Assembly (NCBI GenBank): GCA_913060865.1
Contig: CAJXTU010000003.1
Coordinates: 62,001-126,000, forward strand
Source of the DNA: an uncultured Cycloclasticus sp.
Lineage (GTDB): Bacteria; Pseudomonadota; Gammaproteobacteria; Methylococcales; Cycloclasticaceae
DNA length: 64,000 nucleotides
Direction of reading: 5' to 3'
A program made the translations under genes and the position numbers. Shown piece by piece: positions 20,362-29,102 of this stretch (its first letter is position 1; each line of letters begins with the position of its first letter). The notes under the pieces are model-generated. The model saw only the letters and a list, made by a program, of their open reading frames with translations, had not been told where the DNA came from and did not search any database.

Positions 20362-20599
20362 TGTTCGTTGGTGTAATTCAGGATGAGGATTGTCCATCAT
20401 TGCGTTCCATCAATCAAGAAGAGAGAATGAAGTTTTAACTATTTTTTCTTAGTGGACATACTTTATTCATTTCACACTGACTTATTAACTGTCGCCTTGT
20501 ATCGCTCCCCACCTAGGGCTAACAGCCAAATTTCTTCGAGCTATCAACGACTCTTCATGCCAAATAAAAATTTCTGATTCAAAAACCTATAAAAAGCCC

Positions 20600-21139
20600 T
20601 TACTGTCGTACTGGTCGTTTAGCCAGCTTTCTTTGTAACGTCCGTCGGTGCATATTGAGTTGTCTGGCTGCTTCAGAAACATTCCCTCCACACTCCAATA
20701 AGACTTTTTGCATATGCTCCCATTCTAAGCGTTTAACAGATAAAGGTTTATCCGATACTTTGACACCTGAGTCGGCATTTTGTTGTTCAAATGCAGCTAA
20801 AATTTCATCTGCATTTGCTGGTTTAGTAATATATTGTATAGCACCTAACTTGACAGCCTCCACGGCAGTCACAATGCTCGCATAGCCCGTTAACATAACA
20901 ACCTTTGTATTCTCATCCTTTTGCTTAAGACGTTTTATTAAATGTAGGCCAGAGCTTCGCCCTAATCTCAAATCGACAACTGCCATTTCAGGTTCAAAGT
21001 CATCTATTTTTTCAGTCGCTTGCTCTTCAGTGTGTGCTGACTGAACATCAAAGCCTCTACGTATAAACGCATCGCTCAAAACTGAACAATAAACTTCGTC
21101 GTCGTCAATAATTAGCATTCTCACGTTGTCATGATTCAT
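20600..21139 (-). CDS. regA: Response regulator of the RegA/PrrA/ActR family
   Basis: DNA-binding response regulator that controls energy and redox genes together with RegB. The 179 residues have a receiver domain (acidic pocket IIDDDE, phospho-acceptor Asp56 in VVDLRLG, Lys in ITKPAN) and a Fis-type C-terminal helix-turn-helix (GGNVSEAARQLNMHRRTLQ), typical of RegA, with a short Pro-free linker. It lies 15 nt downstream of the regB-like kinase gene. Targets here are unknown. Confidence 0.92.
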   Translation of the reverse strand: MNHDNVRMLIIDDDEVYCSVLSDAFIRRGFDVQSAHTEEQATEKIDDFEPEMAVVDLRLGRSSGLHLIKRLKQKDENTKVVMLTGYASIVTAVEAVKLGAIQYITKPANADEILAAFEQQNADSGVKVSDKPLSVKRLEWEHMQKVLLECGGNVSEAARQLNMHRRTLQRKLAKRPVRQ

Positions 21140-21154
21140 GATATGTTGAGTTTT

Positions 21155-22435
21155 CTATTTAATTAGCGGAAGATGGATAGTCACACGAACACCTTTTGGT
21201 TGCCGGTTTTCCCATTTAATATCGCCACCTAGCCGTTCCAAGGTCGCTTGGGTGATATAAATTCCAATGCCCAATCCATCGTCTTTAGAAGTCATCATAT
21301 GCTTACCCAGCTGAATAAGCTGAACCTCATCCATACCTTTGCCTTCATCCTCAATCATAAGATTGATATTGTCATTATTCCAGTTAATCGTCAGACGAAC
21401 ATAATGAGGTGATACTTGCGCTGCATTATCCAAAATATTGATCAATGCCCGCGTCAGCGCTATATCCGAAATAAGTTTAGGGCCAGCCCCTTTTCCACTA
21501 ACCACTTCAATTAAATTCACATTTAAATTAGAAATTCGCCACTGGGCAATAACTTTTTCAATATAATCAACAACTGGCAACAACTGGCCAGCATCAAACT
21601 TTTCAGTTGTCGCCGTTTCTGTGATACTTGACAACACTTCCTTACACCGTTTTATTTGCCCGTTAATAATAGTCAACATTTGACTCGCCGACTGGTTACC
21701 TTCTTGCTCAAGCTCTAATTTCAACTCATGAGCCACAACACTCATTGTTCCTAATGGAGTCCCTAATTCATGTGCTGCGCCAGTTGCTAAGGTACCCAAA
21801 GCCACTAAACGTTCATCCCTAAACATTCGCTCTTGCATTTGCGACAAAAGCCCGTTCCTTTTTCGCAATGATTCCGCCATCCCCGCCACAAAATAAGCCA
21901 ACAAAAAAGTAGATAATACGAAGCCAATCCACATACCAATAATATGCTCTGCAAAGTGCCCCCCGGCACCCATGTCCATAGGGTGATCGACATAAACTAA
22001 TGGCTGATAATAAAACACCAGCAAGGTATATGATAACGAGGTTAGCAGCGCCATTAACCAAACATGCGCCCGTGACAGCAAAGTAGAAGCTATACTCTGT
22101 GGGACCAATAAAAACCAGGCAAAGGGATTAGTGGCCCCACCTGTGAAATATAAAATAGCGGTTAGTGCGAACACATCAACGATTAACTGAACAAAGAACC
22201 TAGTATCGGTAAGACTTGGTCTCTTTTTTAATAAAAGTAATGACAATAAACTCCATGCCATTAAGCCAATGAAAATGAAGGCCAAGGGTTTAATCGGCAA
22301 ATCCAACCCCAGATAATAAATTGCCGTCAAAATAGCCGTTAATTGCCCACTAATATTCAACGCCCGTAACGATAACAAACGCCTTAGGTTCTCATCAGGT
22401 GCAGAAATGGCTTTATTAGGAGACGTTGTCATCAT
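21155..22435 (-). CDS. regB: Redox-sensing histidine kinase of the RegB/PrrB/ActS family
   Basis: The 426 residues include about six membrane helices (residues 30-190), then an H-box HELGTPLGTMSVVAHEL with phospho-His at about residue 222 and N/G boxes (NILDNAAQVSP, DEGKGMDE, GLGIGIYI). Two features mark the RegB subfamily: GGATNPF at residues 99-105, matching the GGxxNPF ubiquinone-sensing motif, and a cysteine at about residue 264 (IKRCKEVLSSI), the position of the redox-active Cys265 of Rhodobacter RegB. Probably senses quinone-pool or thiol redox state. Transcribed together with the response regulator. Confidence 0.92.
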   Translation of the reverse strand: MMTTSPNKAISAPDENLRRLLSLRALNISGQLTAILTAIYYLGLDLPIKPLAFIFIGLMAWSLLSLLLLKKRPSLTDTRFFVQLIVDVFALTAILYFTGGATNPFAWFLLVPQSIASTLLSRAHVWLMALLTSLSYTLLVFYYQPLVYVDHPMDMGAGGHFAEHIIGMWIGFVLSTFLLAYFVAGMAESLRKRNGLLSQMQERMFRDERLVALGTLATGAAHELGTPLGTMSVVAHELKLELEQEGNQSASQMLTIINGQIKRCKEVLSSITETATTEKFDAGQLLPVVDYIEKVIAQWRISNLNVNLIEVVSGKGAGPKLISDIALTRALINILDNAAQVSPHYVRLTINWNNDNINLMIEDEGKGMDEVQLIQLGKHMMTSKDDGLGIGIYITQATLERLGGDIKWENRQPKGVRVTIHLPLIK

Positions 22436-22616
22436 AAATGTATTAAAAATTAAGCTCTAACTACTCTATCAGAGTCCCATGCTGGCAATAAGTGCCTGTG
22501 TCAATTTATCGTATTTCAAGTACACAATATTTATCATACTTTTTATAGGTCCAATCTAGTAAATTCTAAATAACCTGCCATTATTAATACTTACTGATAG
22601 AAATAAATAAAAGCTA

Positions 22617-23072
22617 ATGAATATTAATCAAAAAGAAAACCTTTGCTCCATTACTGGCCTACCAGACTCAAGCATATTTAAAGAACAAACGAAGGAGCTA
22701 CTAGAGTTTTGCACTCGAACTCACGCAAAGGCCGTCATGTTGTTTATTTCATTTGATCCACATACCAGTGAGATTAATAACCAACAGAATGACCTTGCCC
22801 TCAAAGCTATTGCAGATAGGTTACTTTCTAAGGCACGTGATTCAGATATTTATGCTCACATGGATGGAATGAATTTCGCTAGCCTTACGATTGAAACCAG
22901 TAAGGAGCATGTCCCTATACTCGTTGAAAAACTCAAAAATGAATTAGCCCAACCTATCATATTATTGGACGGGTCAGCCATCAAACTAAACGCTAAAATT
23001 GGTATTGCAGAGTTTCCAGAGCAAGGAAATTGTTATGAACAGCTGCTCGATATATCAAGTAAAGCGCTCTGA
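22617..23072 (+). CDS. Degenerate GGDEF-domain protein
   Basis: A 151-residue single-domain protein resembling a diguanylate cyclase fold. TGLPDSSIFKEQ matches the family's TGLPNR opening, LKAIADRLLSKARDSDIYAHMDGMNFASL matches the segment carrying the GGDEF motif, and AKIGIAEFPEQG matches the SIGIA stretch. The catalytic signature is replaced by MDGMNF, so cyclase activity is not expected; a nucleotide-binding or protein-contact role is possible. It ends where a full domain would continue with ALYxAK, so it is slightly short. Divergent from regB across 181 nt. Confidence 0.7.
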   Translation: MNINQKENLCSITGLPDSSIFKEQTKELLEFCTRTHAKAVMLFISFDPHTSEINNQQNDLALKAIADRLLSKARDSDIYAHMDGMNFASLTIETSKEHVPILVEKLKNELAQPIILLDGSAIKLNAKIGIAEFPEQGNCYEQLLDISSKAL

Positions 23073-23138
23073 AATAACTACGTTAATGGCACCATGCCAA
23101 ATAACAAACCTCCAAAACCATTACCTTATTCATAAAAA

Positions 23139-23170
23139 AAACCTGATGCTTATTAACTAAGCATCAGGTT
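23139..23170 (-). terminator. Rho-independent terminator after icd
   Basis: A perfect 13-bp stem (AACCTGATGCTTA with its complement, 5-nt loop) followed on the minus strand by a run of eight T. It starts 27 nt past the icd stop. Confidence 0.9.
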
Positions 23171-23196
23171 CAACTTCACAGTTTTTCTCGAATAAT

Positions 23197-25428
23197 TTAC
23201 TTAACCGAAGCAAGTGCCTCATTGAACAATGCTGAAGGCCTCATAATTTCTCTGACCTTATCTAGATCTGGTTTGTAATAACCATCAATATCTACTGCAT
23301 GCCATTGATCCGTTGTCAAATCACTAACAATCCCTTCTTCATTATCAGTTAAGGCCTTAGCTAATGGCTTGAAATGAGCCTGTAACTCCTCATTATCTGT
23401 CTGCTCAGCAAGTGCCTGCGCCCAATACAATGCAATATAAAAATGACTGCCACGGTTATCTAACTCACCTGTTTTACGTGAAGGCGATTTTCCAGTATCA
23501 AGTAACTTAGCTGTCGCTTCATCCAACGTTTTTGCCAATACACCGGCCTTAGCGTTATCATTTGTAATAGCCGTATGCTCTAGTGAAGCACACAGCGCTA
23601 AAAACTCACCTAACGAATCCCAACGCAAATGGTTTTCTTCTAATAGTTGCTTAACATGCTTCGGTGCTGAACCACCCGCGCCAGTTTCAAACAGGCCACC
23701 ACCGGCCATTAGAGGCACAATAGATAGCATTTTAGCACTGGTACCTAACTCCAGAATTGGGAATAAGTCGGTTAAGTAGTCACGCAGAATATTGCCCGTC
23801 ACAGAAATAGTATCCTTACCGCGTAAAATTCGTTCTAGTGTATAACGCATGGCTCTGGTTTGAGACATGATACTAATATCAACACCCGTTAGATCATGAT
23901 CACCAAGGTAGGTTTCAACCTTTTTGATCAATTCATTTTCATGTGGACGGTACTCATCTAACCAAAAAACTGCCGGCGTCTTTGAGATGCGCGCACGGCT
24001 CACCGCTAGTTTCACCCAATCTTGAATAGGACCATCTTTTACTTGGCACATTCTCCAGATATCACCTTCTTCAACATCCATTTCAAGCAATACATTCCCT
24101 TCATCATCAACGATTCGCGTACGTCCATCTGCCACCATTTCAAATGTCTTATCATGCGACCCGTACTCTTCTGCTTTTTGAGCCATCAGGCCAACATTAG
24201 GAACCGTGCCCATTGTGGTTGGATCAAAAGCGCCGTGAGTTTTACAAAAATTGATAATTTCTTGATAAATTCTAGCAAAGGTACTTTCCGGCATCACCGC
24301 TTTAGTGTCTTTCAACTTACCATCAGGGCCCCACATTTTACCGCCCGCACGAATCATCGCAGGCATAGACGCATCAACAATCACTTCATTAGGTGTATGT
24401 AAGTTAGATATTCCCTTAGCAGAGTCCACCATAGCCAACTCAGGGCGTGTTTCATAACAAGCGTGCATATCAGCAAGTATTTCTTCTTTGATTGACGCAG
24501 GTAGCTTCTCAATATGCTCATAAACACTGCTTAGCCCATCATTTGGGTTAACGCCTAACTCATCAAACAACTGGCCGTGTTTTTCAAATAAATCTTTGTA
24601 ATATATCTTAACTGCGTGCCCAAAAACGATGGGATGAGATACTTTCATCATGGTCGCTTTCACATGAAATGAAAACATGACTCCCGTTTCTTTTGCATCG
24701 TTCATCTCATCTTCAAGGTATTGGCACAATTCCTTCTTGCTCATAAACATACTGTCTATGATTTCACCTTTTAAAAGAGGTATATTTTTCTTTAAAACGG
24801 TTACTTCGCCATCTTTTGCTACAAATTCAATCTTTACCTTACAGTCGCTATCTAACGTTAAACTTTTCTCACTGGAGTAAAAATCACCTGATTGCATATG
24901 TGATACGTGAGTTCTTGAAGCCTGGCTCCATTTACCCATAGAGTGAGGATTCTTCTGAGCATATTCTTTTACCGCTTTTGGTGCGCGACGATCAGAATTC
25001 CCTTCACGTAACACAGGGTTAACAGCACTACCTAACGCTCTACCAAACTTTACTTGCAGCGCTTTCTCATCATCTGTTTGGGGGTCTTCAGGATAACTGG
25101 GGATATTAAAGCCTTTCTCTTGCAACTCATTAATGACCTCTTTTAATTGAGGTACTGAGGCGCTAACGTTGGGTAATTTAATAATATTTGTATCAGGGTC
25201 TTGTGTTAAAAGCCCTAATTCGGAGAGCGCATCGGTTGTTTGTTGCCCCTCTGGCAGCTGATCAGAAAAAATCGCGAGAACTCTTGCTGCTAAAGAGATA
25301 TCACTCAATTCAATATCTATATTAGCTGAAGCCGCAAACGTCTCAACAATGGGTAAAAATGAAGCGGTCGCTAACATGGGTGCTTCATCAGTTAAAGTAT
25401 ATATAATTTTGGACTTTTTAACGCTCAT
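23197..25428 (-). CDS. icd: Isocitrate dehydrogenase, NADP-dependent, monomeric type
   Basis: Oxidative decarboxylation of isocitrate to 2-oxoglutarate in the TCA cycle. The 743 residues and motifs ([50 protein letters not shown]) identify the monomeric IDH family, unrelated in length to the dimeric 415-residue enzyme. [12 protein letters not shown] in the last quarter is also characteristic. It is a single-gene unit with its own promoter and terminator. Ribosome-binding site GGAGAG lies before the ATG. Confidence 0.97.
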   Translation of the reverse strand: MSVKKSKIIYTLTDEAPMLATASFLPIVETFAASANIDIELSDISLAARVLAIFSDQLPEGQQTTDALSELGLLTQDPDTNIIKLPNVSASVPQLKEVINELQEKGFNIPSYPEDPQTDDEKALQVKFGRALGSAVNPVLREGNSDRRAPKAVKEYAQKNPHSMGKWSQASRTHVSHMQSGDFYSSEKSLTLDSDCKVKIEFVAKDGEVTVLKKNIPLLKGEIIDSMFMSKKELCQYLEDEMNDAKETGVMFSFHVKATMMKVSHPIVFGHAVKIYYKDLFEKHGQLFDELGVNPNDGLSSVYEHIEKLPASIKEEILADMHACYETRPELAMVDSAKGISNLHTPNEVIVDASMPAMIRAGGKMWGPDGKLKDTKAVMPESTFARIYQEIINFCKTHGAFDPTTMGTVPNVGLMAQKAEEYGSHDKTFEMVADGRTRIVDDEGNVLLEMDVEEGDIWRMCQVKDGPIQDWVKLAVSRARISKTPAVFWLDEYRPHENELIKKVETYLGDHDLTGVDISIMSQTRAMRYTLERILRGKDTISVTGNILRDYLTDLFPILELGTSAKMLSIVPLMAGGGLFETGAGGSAPKHVKQLLEENHLRWDSLGEFLALCASLEHTAITNDNAKAGVLAKTLDEATAKLLDTGKSPSRKTGELDNRGSHFYIALYWAQALAEQTDNEELQAHFKPLAKALTDNEEGIVSDLTTDQWHAVDIDGYYKPDLDKVREIMRPSALFNEALASVK

Positions 25429-25789
25429 CGTCTCTCCGTGCTCCCAGGTAAGGTGAATAAATACGGATGATTATACGACATTTTGAAGCACTTCTTCTTG
25501 ATTACCTTATTAAAAACTATCAAGAATAAAGGTCAGTATTTTGCTAAGTATATTATTTAATTCGGACCATTACCTCGCTACCTTTTTCTTAACTGTTTTA
25601 TAACAATTTAAAAGCTTTCAATCCTTTTATCTTGACAATCGCTACCCTGGGTCTATTTATAGATCAAATATCTCGCATTATTTGCTACTTAGAGAGCGGC
25701 ACTTAAATTGACGACGAAAACAAACAACAGAAAAAGAATTATAAAACAGGACATACATAGATGCCGAAAGTCTGTTTCTATCTTCATTA
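25429..25789. promoter_or_regulatory. Upstream region of icd with candidate promoters
   Basis: A 361-nt gene-free stretch. On the minus strand a TATAAT at 25475-25470 would start icd transcription with a leader of about 35 nt; its -35 is poor. On the plus strand TTGACA (25632-25637) and TTTATA (25656-25661) are 18 nt apart, pointing towards the tRNA antisense strand, with no gene behind. Nothing else was recognised. Confidence 0.35.
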
Positions 25790-25863
25790 TGGAGGCTGAG
25801 AGCGGAATCGAACCGCTGTACACGGCTTTGCAGGCCGCTGCATAACCACTCTGCCACTCAGCC
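25790..25863 (-). tRNA. tRNA-Cys (GCA)
   Basis: A 74-nt cloverleaf: acceptor GGCTGAG pairs with CTCAGCC, anticodon loop CTGCAAA gives GCA, T-loop GGTTCGATTCC, and the CCA end is encoded. It follows tRNA-Gly, as glyW-cysT do in E. coli. Confidence 0.96.
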
Positions 25864-25910
25864 AGAGGGACTTAATACAGAAAAACCGTGGTGGTAACAC
25901 GGTTTAAAAT

Positions 25911-25985
25911 TGGAGCGGGAAACGAGATTCGAACTCGCGACCCCAACCTTGGCAAGGTTGTGCTCTACCACTGAGCTATTCCCGC
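25911..25985 (-). tRNA. tRNA-Gly (GCC)
   Basis: A 75-nt cloverleaf: acceptor GCGGGAA with TTCCCGC, D-arm AGCTCAGTGGTAGAGC, anticodon loop TTGCCAA giving GCC, T-arm GAGTTCGAATCTC, encoded CCA. It lies 54 nt downstream of pgsA on the same strand, the conserved uvrC-pgsA-glyW-cysT order; the tRNA-Leu of E. coli is not seen here. Confidence 0.97.
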
Positions 25986-26039
25986 TTTAAGGCCGTGTAT
26001 TCTATCTTCCGTAGCTAAACTGTCAAGTTAGAATGTCTA

Positions 26040-26594
26040 CTATTTTTTAAATTCTGGCAGTGCAAGCTGAATATAATGCCACATTGACCAAAGCGTCAAA
26101 ATAGCAGCAACATAAATAGCCGCTATGCCAATACCACGTACAGGAATTCCATAGACATCCGCATTGAAAAGCAAGCAGACAATGGAGAACATTTGAAAAC
26201 CTGTTTTATATTTACCTAGCCTAGACACTTTTACGACGGAGCGCTGCCCTATTTCTGCCATCCACTCACGTAATGAGGCAACCGTTACCTCACGCCCAAT
26301 GATAATAGCCACAGGTAAGGCGATATAGATAGCTGGATCAGCCTGAACAATAAGCACTAAAATAATAACAACCATTAGCTTATCAGCAACTGGGTCAAGA
26401 AACGCACCGAACGCTGTTTGTAGATTTAGTTTCCTTGCTAAAAAGCCATCAACCCAGTCGGTAAATGATGCAACAATAAATATCAACGAACACCACAGTC
26501 TCGATTCTTCAATCGGCCAATAGAAAATGACCATAATAATTGGAATCGAAGCGATACGAAGTAGCGTTAGTATAGTTGGAATATTAAGAATCAT
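26040..26594 (-). CDS. pgsA: CDP-diacylglycerol-glycerol-3-phosphate 3-phosphatidyltransferase
   Basis: Makes phosphatidylglycerol phosphate, the committed step of acidic phospholipid synthesis; inner membrane. The 184 residues contain the CDP-alcohol phosphotransferase signature (FTDWVDGFLARKL then AFGAFLDPVADKL) and about five membrane helices. The start MILNIPTILTLLRI is typical of PgsA. 40 nt downstream of uvrC. Confidence 0.96.
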   Translation of the reverse strand: MILNIPTILTLLRIASIPIIMVIFYWPIEESRLWCSLIFIVASFTDWVDGFLARKLNLQTAFGAFLDPVADKLMVVIILVLIVQADPAIYIALPVAIIIGREVTVASLREWMAEIGQRSVVKVSRLGKYKTGFQMFSIVCLLFNADVYGIPVRGIGIAAIYVAAILTLWSMWHYIQLALPEFKK

Positions 26595-26634
26595 TTAACT
26601 AAAAAGTGGGCGTATATGTTCGTATAATAGCATT

Positions 26635-28476
26635 TTATATACCTCCTCCGTCATGAAAGAAGTCATAGACGCGCTGTGCTAACGATTTATTAATACCATC
26701 AACGGTACATAAATCTTCAACACCAGCTGATTGTATTTCACGCAAACCACCAAACTGCTTAAGCAATTGCTGCCTACGTTTAGGACCTAATCCTTCAATT
26801 TTCTCAAGTGTTGATTTCTTCTTTGCCTTGCCCCGTTGCTGTCGATGCCCACTTATTGCAAAACGGTGCGCTTCATCTCGTATTTGTTGAACCACTAACA
26901 AAGCAGGCTCATCTGACGAAAGAATTAGCACCTCTCCATCACTGGCACGGTAAATTTTTTCCATGCCCACCTTTCTATCACTTCCTTTTGATATCCCAAT
27001 AATAAAAATGTCTTCGTAATCAATATTACTTAATGCTTCTTTGACAGCGGTAACCTGCCCTTTGCCACCATCAATAATTAATAAATCAGGCTTCACATGC
27101 TCGTTCTTTTTAGCACGAATAAACCGCCGCGTAACCGCTTGAGATAATGCCGCATAATCATCTCCGGCCGTCACTCCAGTAATGTTAAAACGGCGATAGT
27201 CCGATTTCAATGGCCCTTCTTCATTTAAAACAACACATGATGCAACCGTTTGGTCTCCTTGCAAATGGCTTATATCGAAACATTCCATACGTTTAATATC
27301 ATTACTGACACCTAACAATTCTGACAGCTTTCTAAGGCGCCCACGTGTATTTTCTCTACTTTCTATGTGTTGCGTTAATGCAGTTAGCGCATTATTTTTT
27401 GTCATTTTAAGCCAACGAGCTCTTTCAGCCCTTGGCTTATTGATCAAGCTCACCTTTCTTTCAGCTTTCGCGTTAAAAATTTCTTGCGTCAGCTCACGCT
27501 CGATTAGGTCATGGCTTAAAACAATTGTTTTAGGCAACTCCTTATCTAAATAAAACTGCAAGATAAACGCACTCAGCACCTCTTCTTCGCTTTTACCATG
27601 CGGTACTTTTGGGAAAAAAGTACGGTTCCCAATATGCTGACCATTACGGATAAAGAACACTTGAACGCACGCTATATGTTGGAGTATTTCACACGCAACA
27701 ACATCCAAGTCGCCTTCATTACCACTGACATATTGACGCTCCATTAGTTTTCTTAATTGGGCAATTTGATCACGAAATTGAGCCGCTTTTTCAAAATTCA
27801 AATCTTCTGCTGACGATTCCATTTTTTTTACTAAATCATTAATTAAGCGACTATTTTTACCTTCTAAAAAAAGCACTGTATGGTCTACATCATCTTTATA
27901 GTCATGCTCGCTGATCAGGTTTACACAGGGGGCTGTACATCGTTTAATTTGATACTGCAGGCACGGGCGCGACCTATTTTTGAAATAACTATCGTCGCAT
28001 TGCCTGACTGGAAAAAGCTTTTGTAAAACATGGAGGCTATCTCTTACCGCTCCTGCACTTGGATAGGGACCAAAATACTGTCCTTTTTTTGTTTTAGCCC
28101 CGCGGTGAAACGTCAACCTAGGAAAGGTTTGCTGAGAAGATAAATAAATAAAAGGATAACTTTTATCATCCCTTAAACAAATATTATAACGCGGCTTTAG
28201 TTGCTTAATTAATTGATTCTCAAGCAGCAATGCCTCACCTTCAGTATGTGTAACGACAACATCAATATGACGTACATGAGAAACCATGACTCTCTTTTTT
28301 GCATCTTTATCAGTCTTATTAAAATAACTTGAAACACGTTTTTTAAGATTTTTTGCTTTACCAACGTAGATACACATACCTCGTTGATCAAGCATTTGAT
28401 AAACACCTGGTTTTTGAGTGAGCGTTTTAAGAAAATGCTCACTATCAAATCCTATTGCGTCATTGTCGTTATTCAT
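26635..28476 (-). CDS. uvrC: Excinuclease ABC subunit C
   Basis: Makes both incisions in nucleotide excision repair. The 613 residues have an N-terminal GIY-YIG nuclease domain (PGVYQMLDQRG, CIYVGKAKNLKKR), a Cys-rich segment (CLQYQIKRCTAPC), a UVR motif near residues 205-240, the RNase H-like second nuclease (ECFDISHLQGD, LLIIDGGKGQ) and a C-terminal helix-hairpin-helix pair (IEGLGPKRRQQLLK). First gene of the uvrC-pgsA-tRNA unit. Confidence 0.97.
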   Translation of the reverse strand: MNNDNDAIGFDSEHFLKTLTQKPGVYQMLDQRGMCIYVGKAKNLKKRVSSYFNKTDKDAKKRVMVSHVRHIDVVVTHTEGEALLLENQLIKQLKPRYNICLRDDKSYPFIYLSSQQTFPRLTFHRGAKTKKGQYFGPYPSAGAVRDSLHVLQKLFPVRQCDDSYFKNRSRPCLQYQIKRCTAPCVNLISEHDYKDDVDHTVLFLEGKNSRLINDLVKKMESSAEDLNFEKAAQFRDQIAQLRKLMERQYVSGNEGDLDVVACEILQHIACVQVFFIRNGQHIGNRTFFPKVPHGKSEEEVLSAFILQFYLDKELPKTIVLSHDLIERELTQEIFNAKAERKVSLINKPRAERARWLKMTKNNALTALTQHIESRENTRGRLRKLSELLGVSNDIKRMECFDISHLQGDQTVASCVVLNEEGPLKSDYRRFNITGVTAGDDYAALSQAVTRRFIRAKKNEHVKPDLLIIDGGKGQVTAVKEALSNIDYEDIFIIGISKGSDRKVGMEKIYRASDGEVLILSSDEPALLVVQQIRDEAHRFAISGHRQQRGKAKKKSTLEKIEGLGPKRRQQLLKQFGGLREIQSAGVEDLCTVDGINKSLAQRVYDFFHDGGGI

Positions 28477-28571
28477 ATCATTGATTTTACTAATTTCTCT
28501 GCTATAAAGGCATCACTAATGTATTTGATTTCTTTTCAAACATTATGTAAATAACTTTCTTCTAGGCATAA

Positions 28572-28597
28572 AAAAAGCCTCGATAACGAGGCTTTTT
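28572..28597 (-). terminator. Rho-independent terminator after phaR (probably bidirectional)
   Basis: Perfect 11-bp stem AAAAAGCCTCG / CGAGGCTTTTT with loop of 4 and T runs on both sides. It lies 16 nt past the phaR stop and ends the rimP-to-phaR transcript before uvrC begins. Confidence 0.88.
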
Positions 28598-28612
28598 CTT
28601 CAAACACTTTCT

Positions 28613-29077
28613 TTACTTATCTTTTTTTCTGGATGGCCCAGGCATCACTTTTTTAAATAAACCTTCCTGCATTTCCTTAAAAACTTCCATATTTCGATTG
28701 GCTAATGAGGTCATTAGCGCAAAGGGGTCTGCCGCTTGCTGAAGTTGACTTCTTACCTTAGCTCTTTGTTCAGCAATTAGCTTCACTGAGTTTTCAAGGT
28801 AATTGGCAAAATTATGCTGGAACGGGTCACCATAAAAACGGATCAATTGTTCCAGCATTTGAGCACTCATTATTGGCTCGCCATCTTCTTCTTGCTCAAG
28901 AATAATTTGCAATAACACACTACGGGTTAAATCCTCTTTAGATTTGGCATCAACTACTTTCACTGGCTCACGATCAATAATCAACTGACGCACATCGTTC
29001 AGTGTCACGTATTTACTGATCTCCGTGTCATATAAACGGCGATTAGGGTACTTTTTGATGATGCGTGAATTAACCAT
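28613..29077 (-). CDS. phaR: Polyhydroxyalkanoate synthesis regulator PhaR
   Basis: Repressor that binds DNA and PHA granules and controls phasin genes. The 154 residues match the family: N-terminal DNA-binding domain (RIIKKYPNRRLYDTE, SKYVTLNDVRQLI) and the PHB-accumulation domain (QMLEQLIRFYGDPFQHNFANYLENS). The C-terminus is basic (PSRKKDK). It follows pnp by 25 nt, an unusual partner for a ribosome and RNA-decay operon. Presence implies PHA storage genes elsewhere. Confidence 0.92.
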   Translation of the reverse strand: MVNSRIIKKYPNRRLYDTEISKYVTLNDVRQLIIDREPVKVVDAKSKEDLTRSVLLQIILEQEEDGEPIMSAQMLEQLIRFYGDPFQHNFANYLENSVKLIAEQRAKVRSQLQQAADPFALMTSLANRNMEVFKEMQEGLFKKVMPGPSRKKDK

Positions 29078-29102
29078 TATTCGTTGACCGTCATTTAGAA
29101 AA

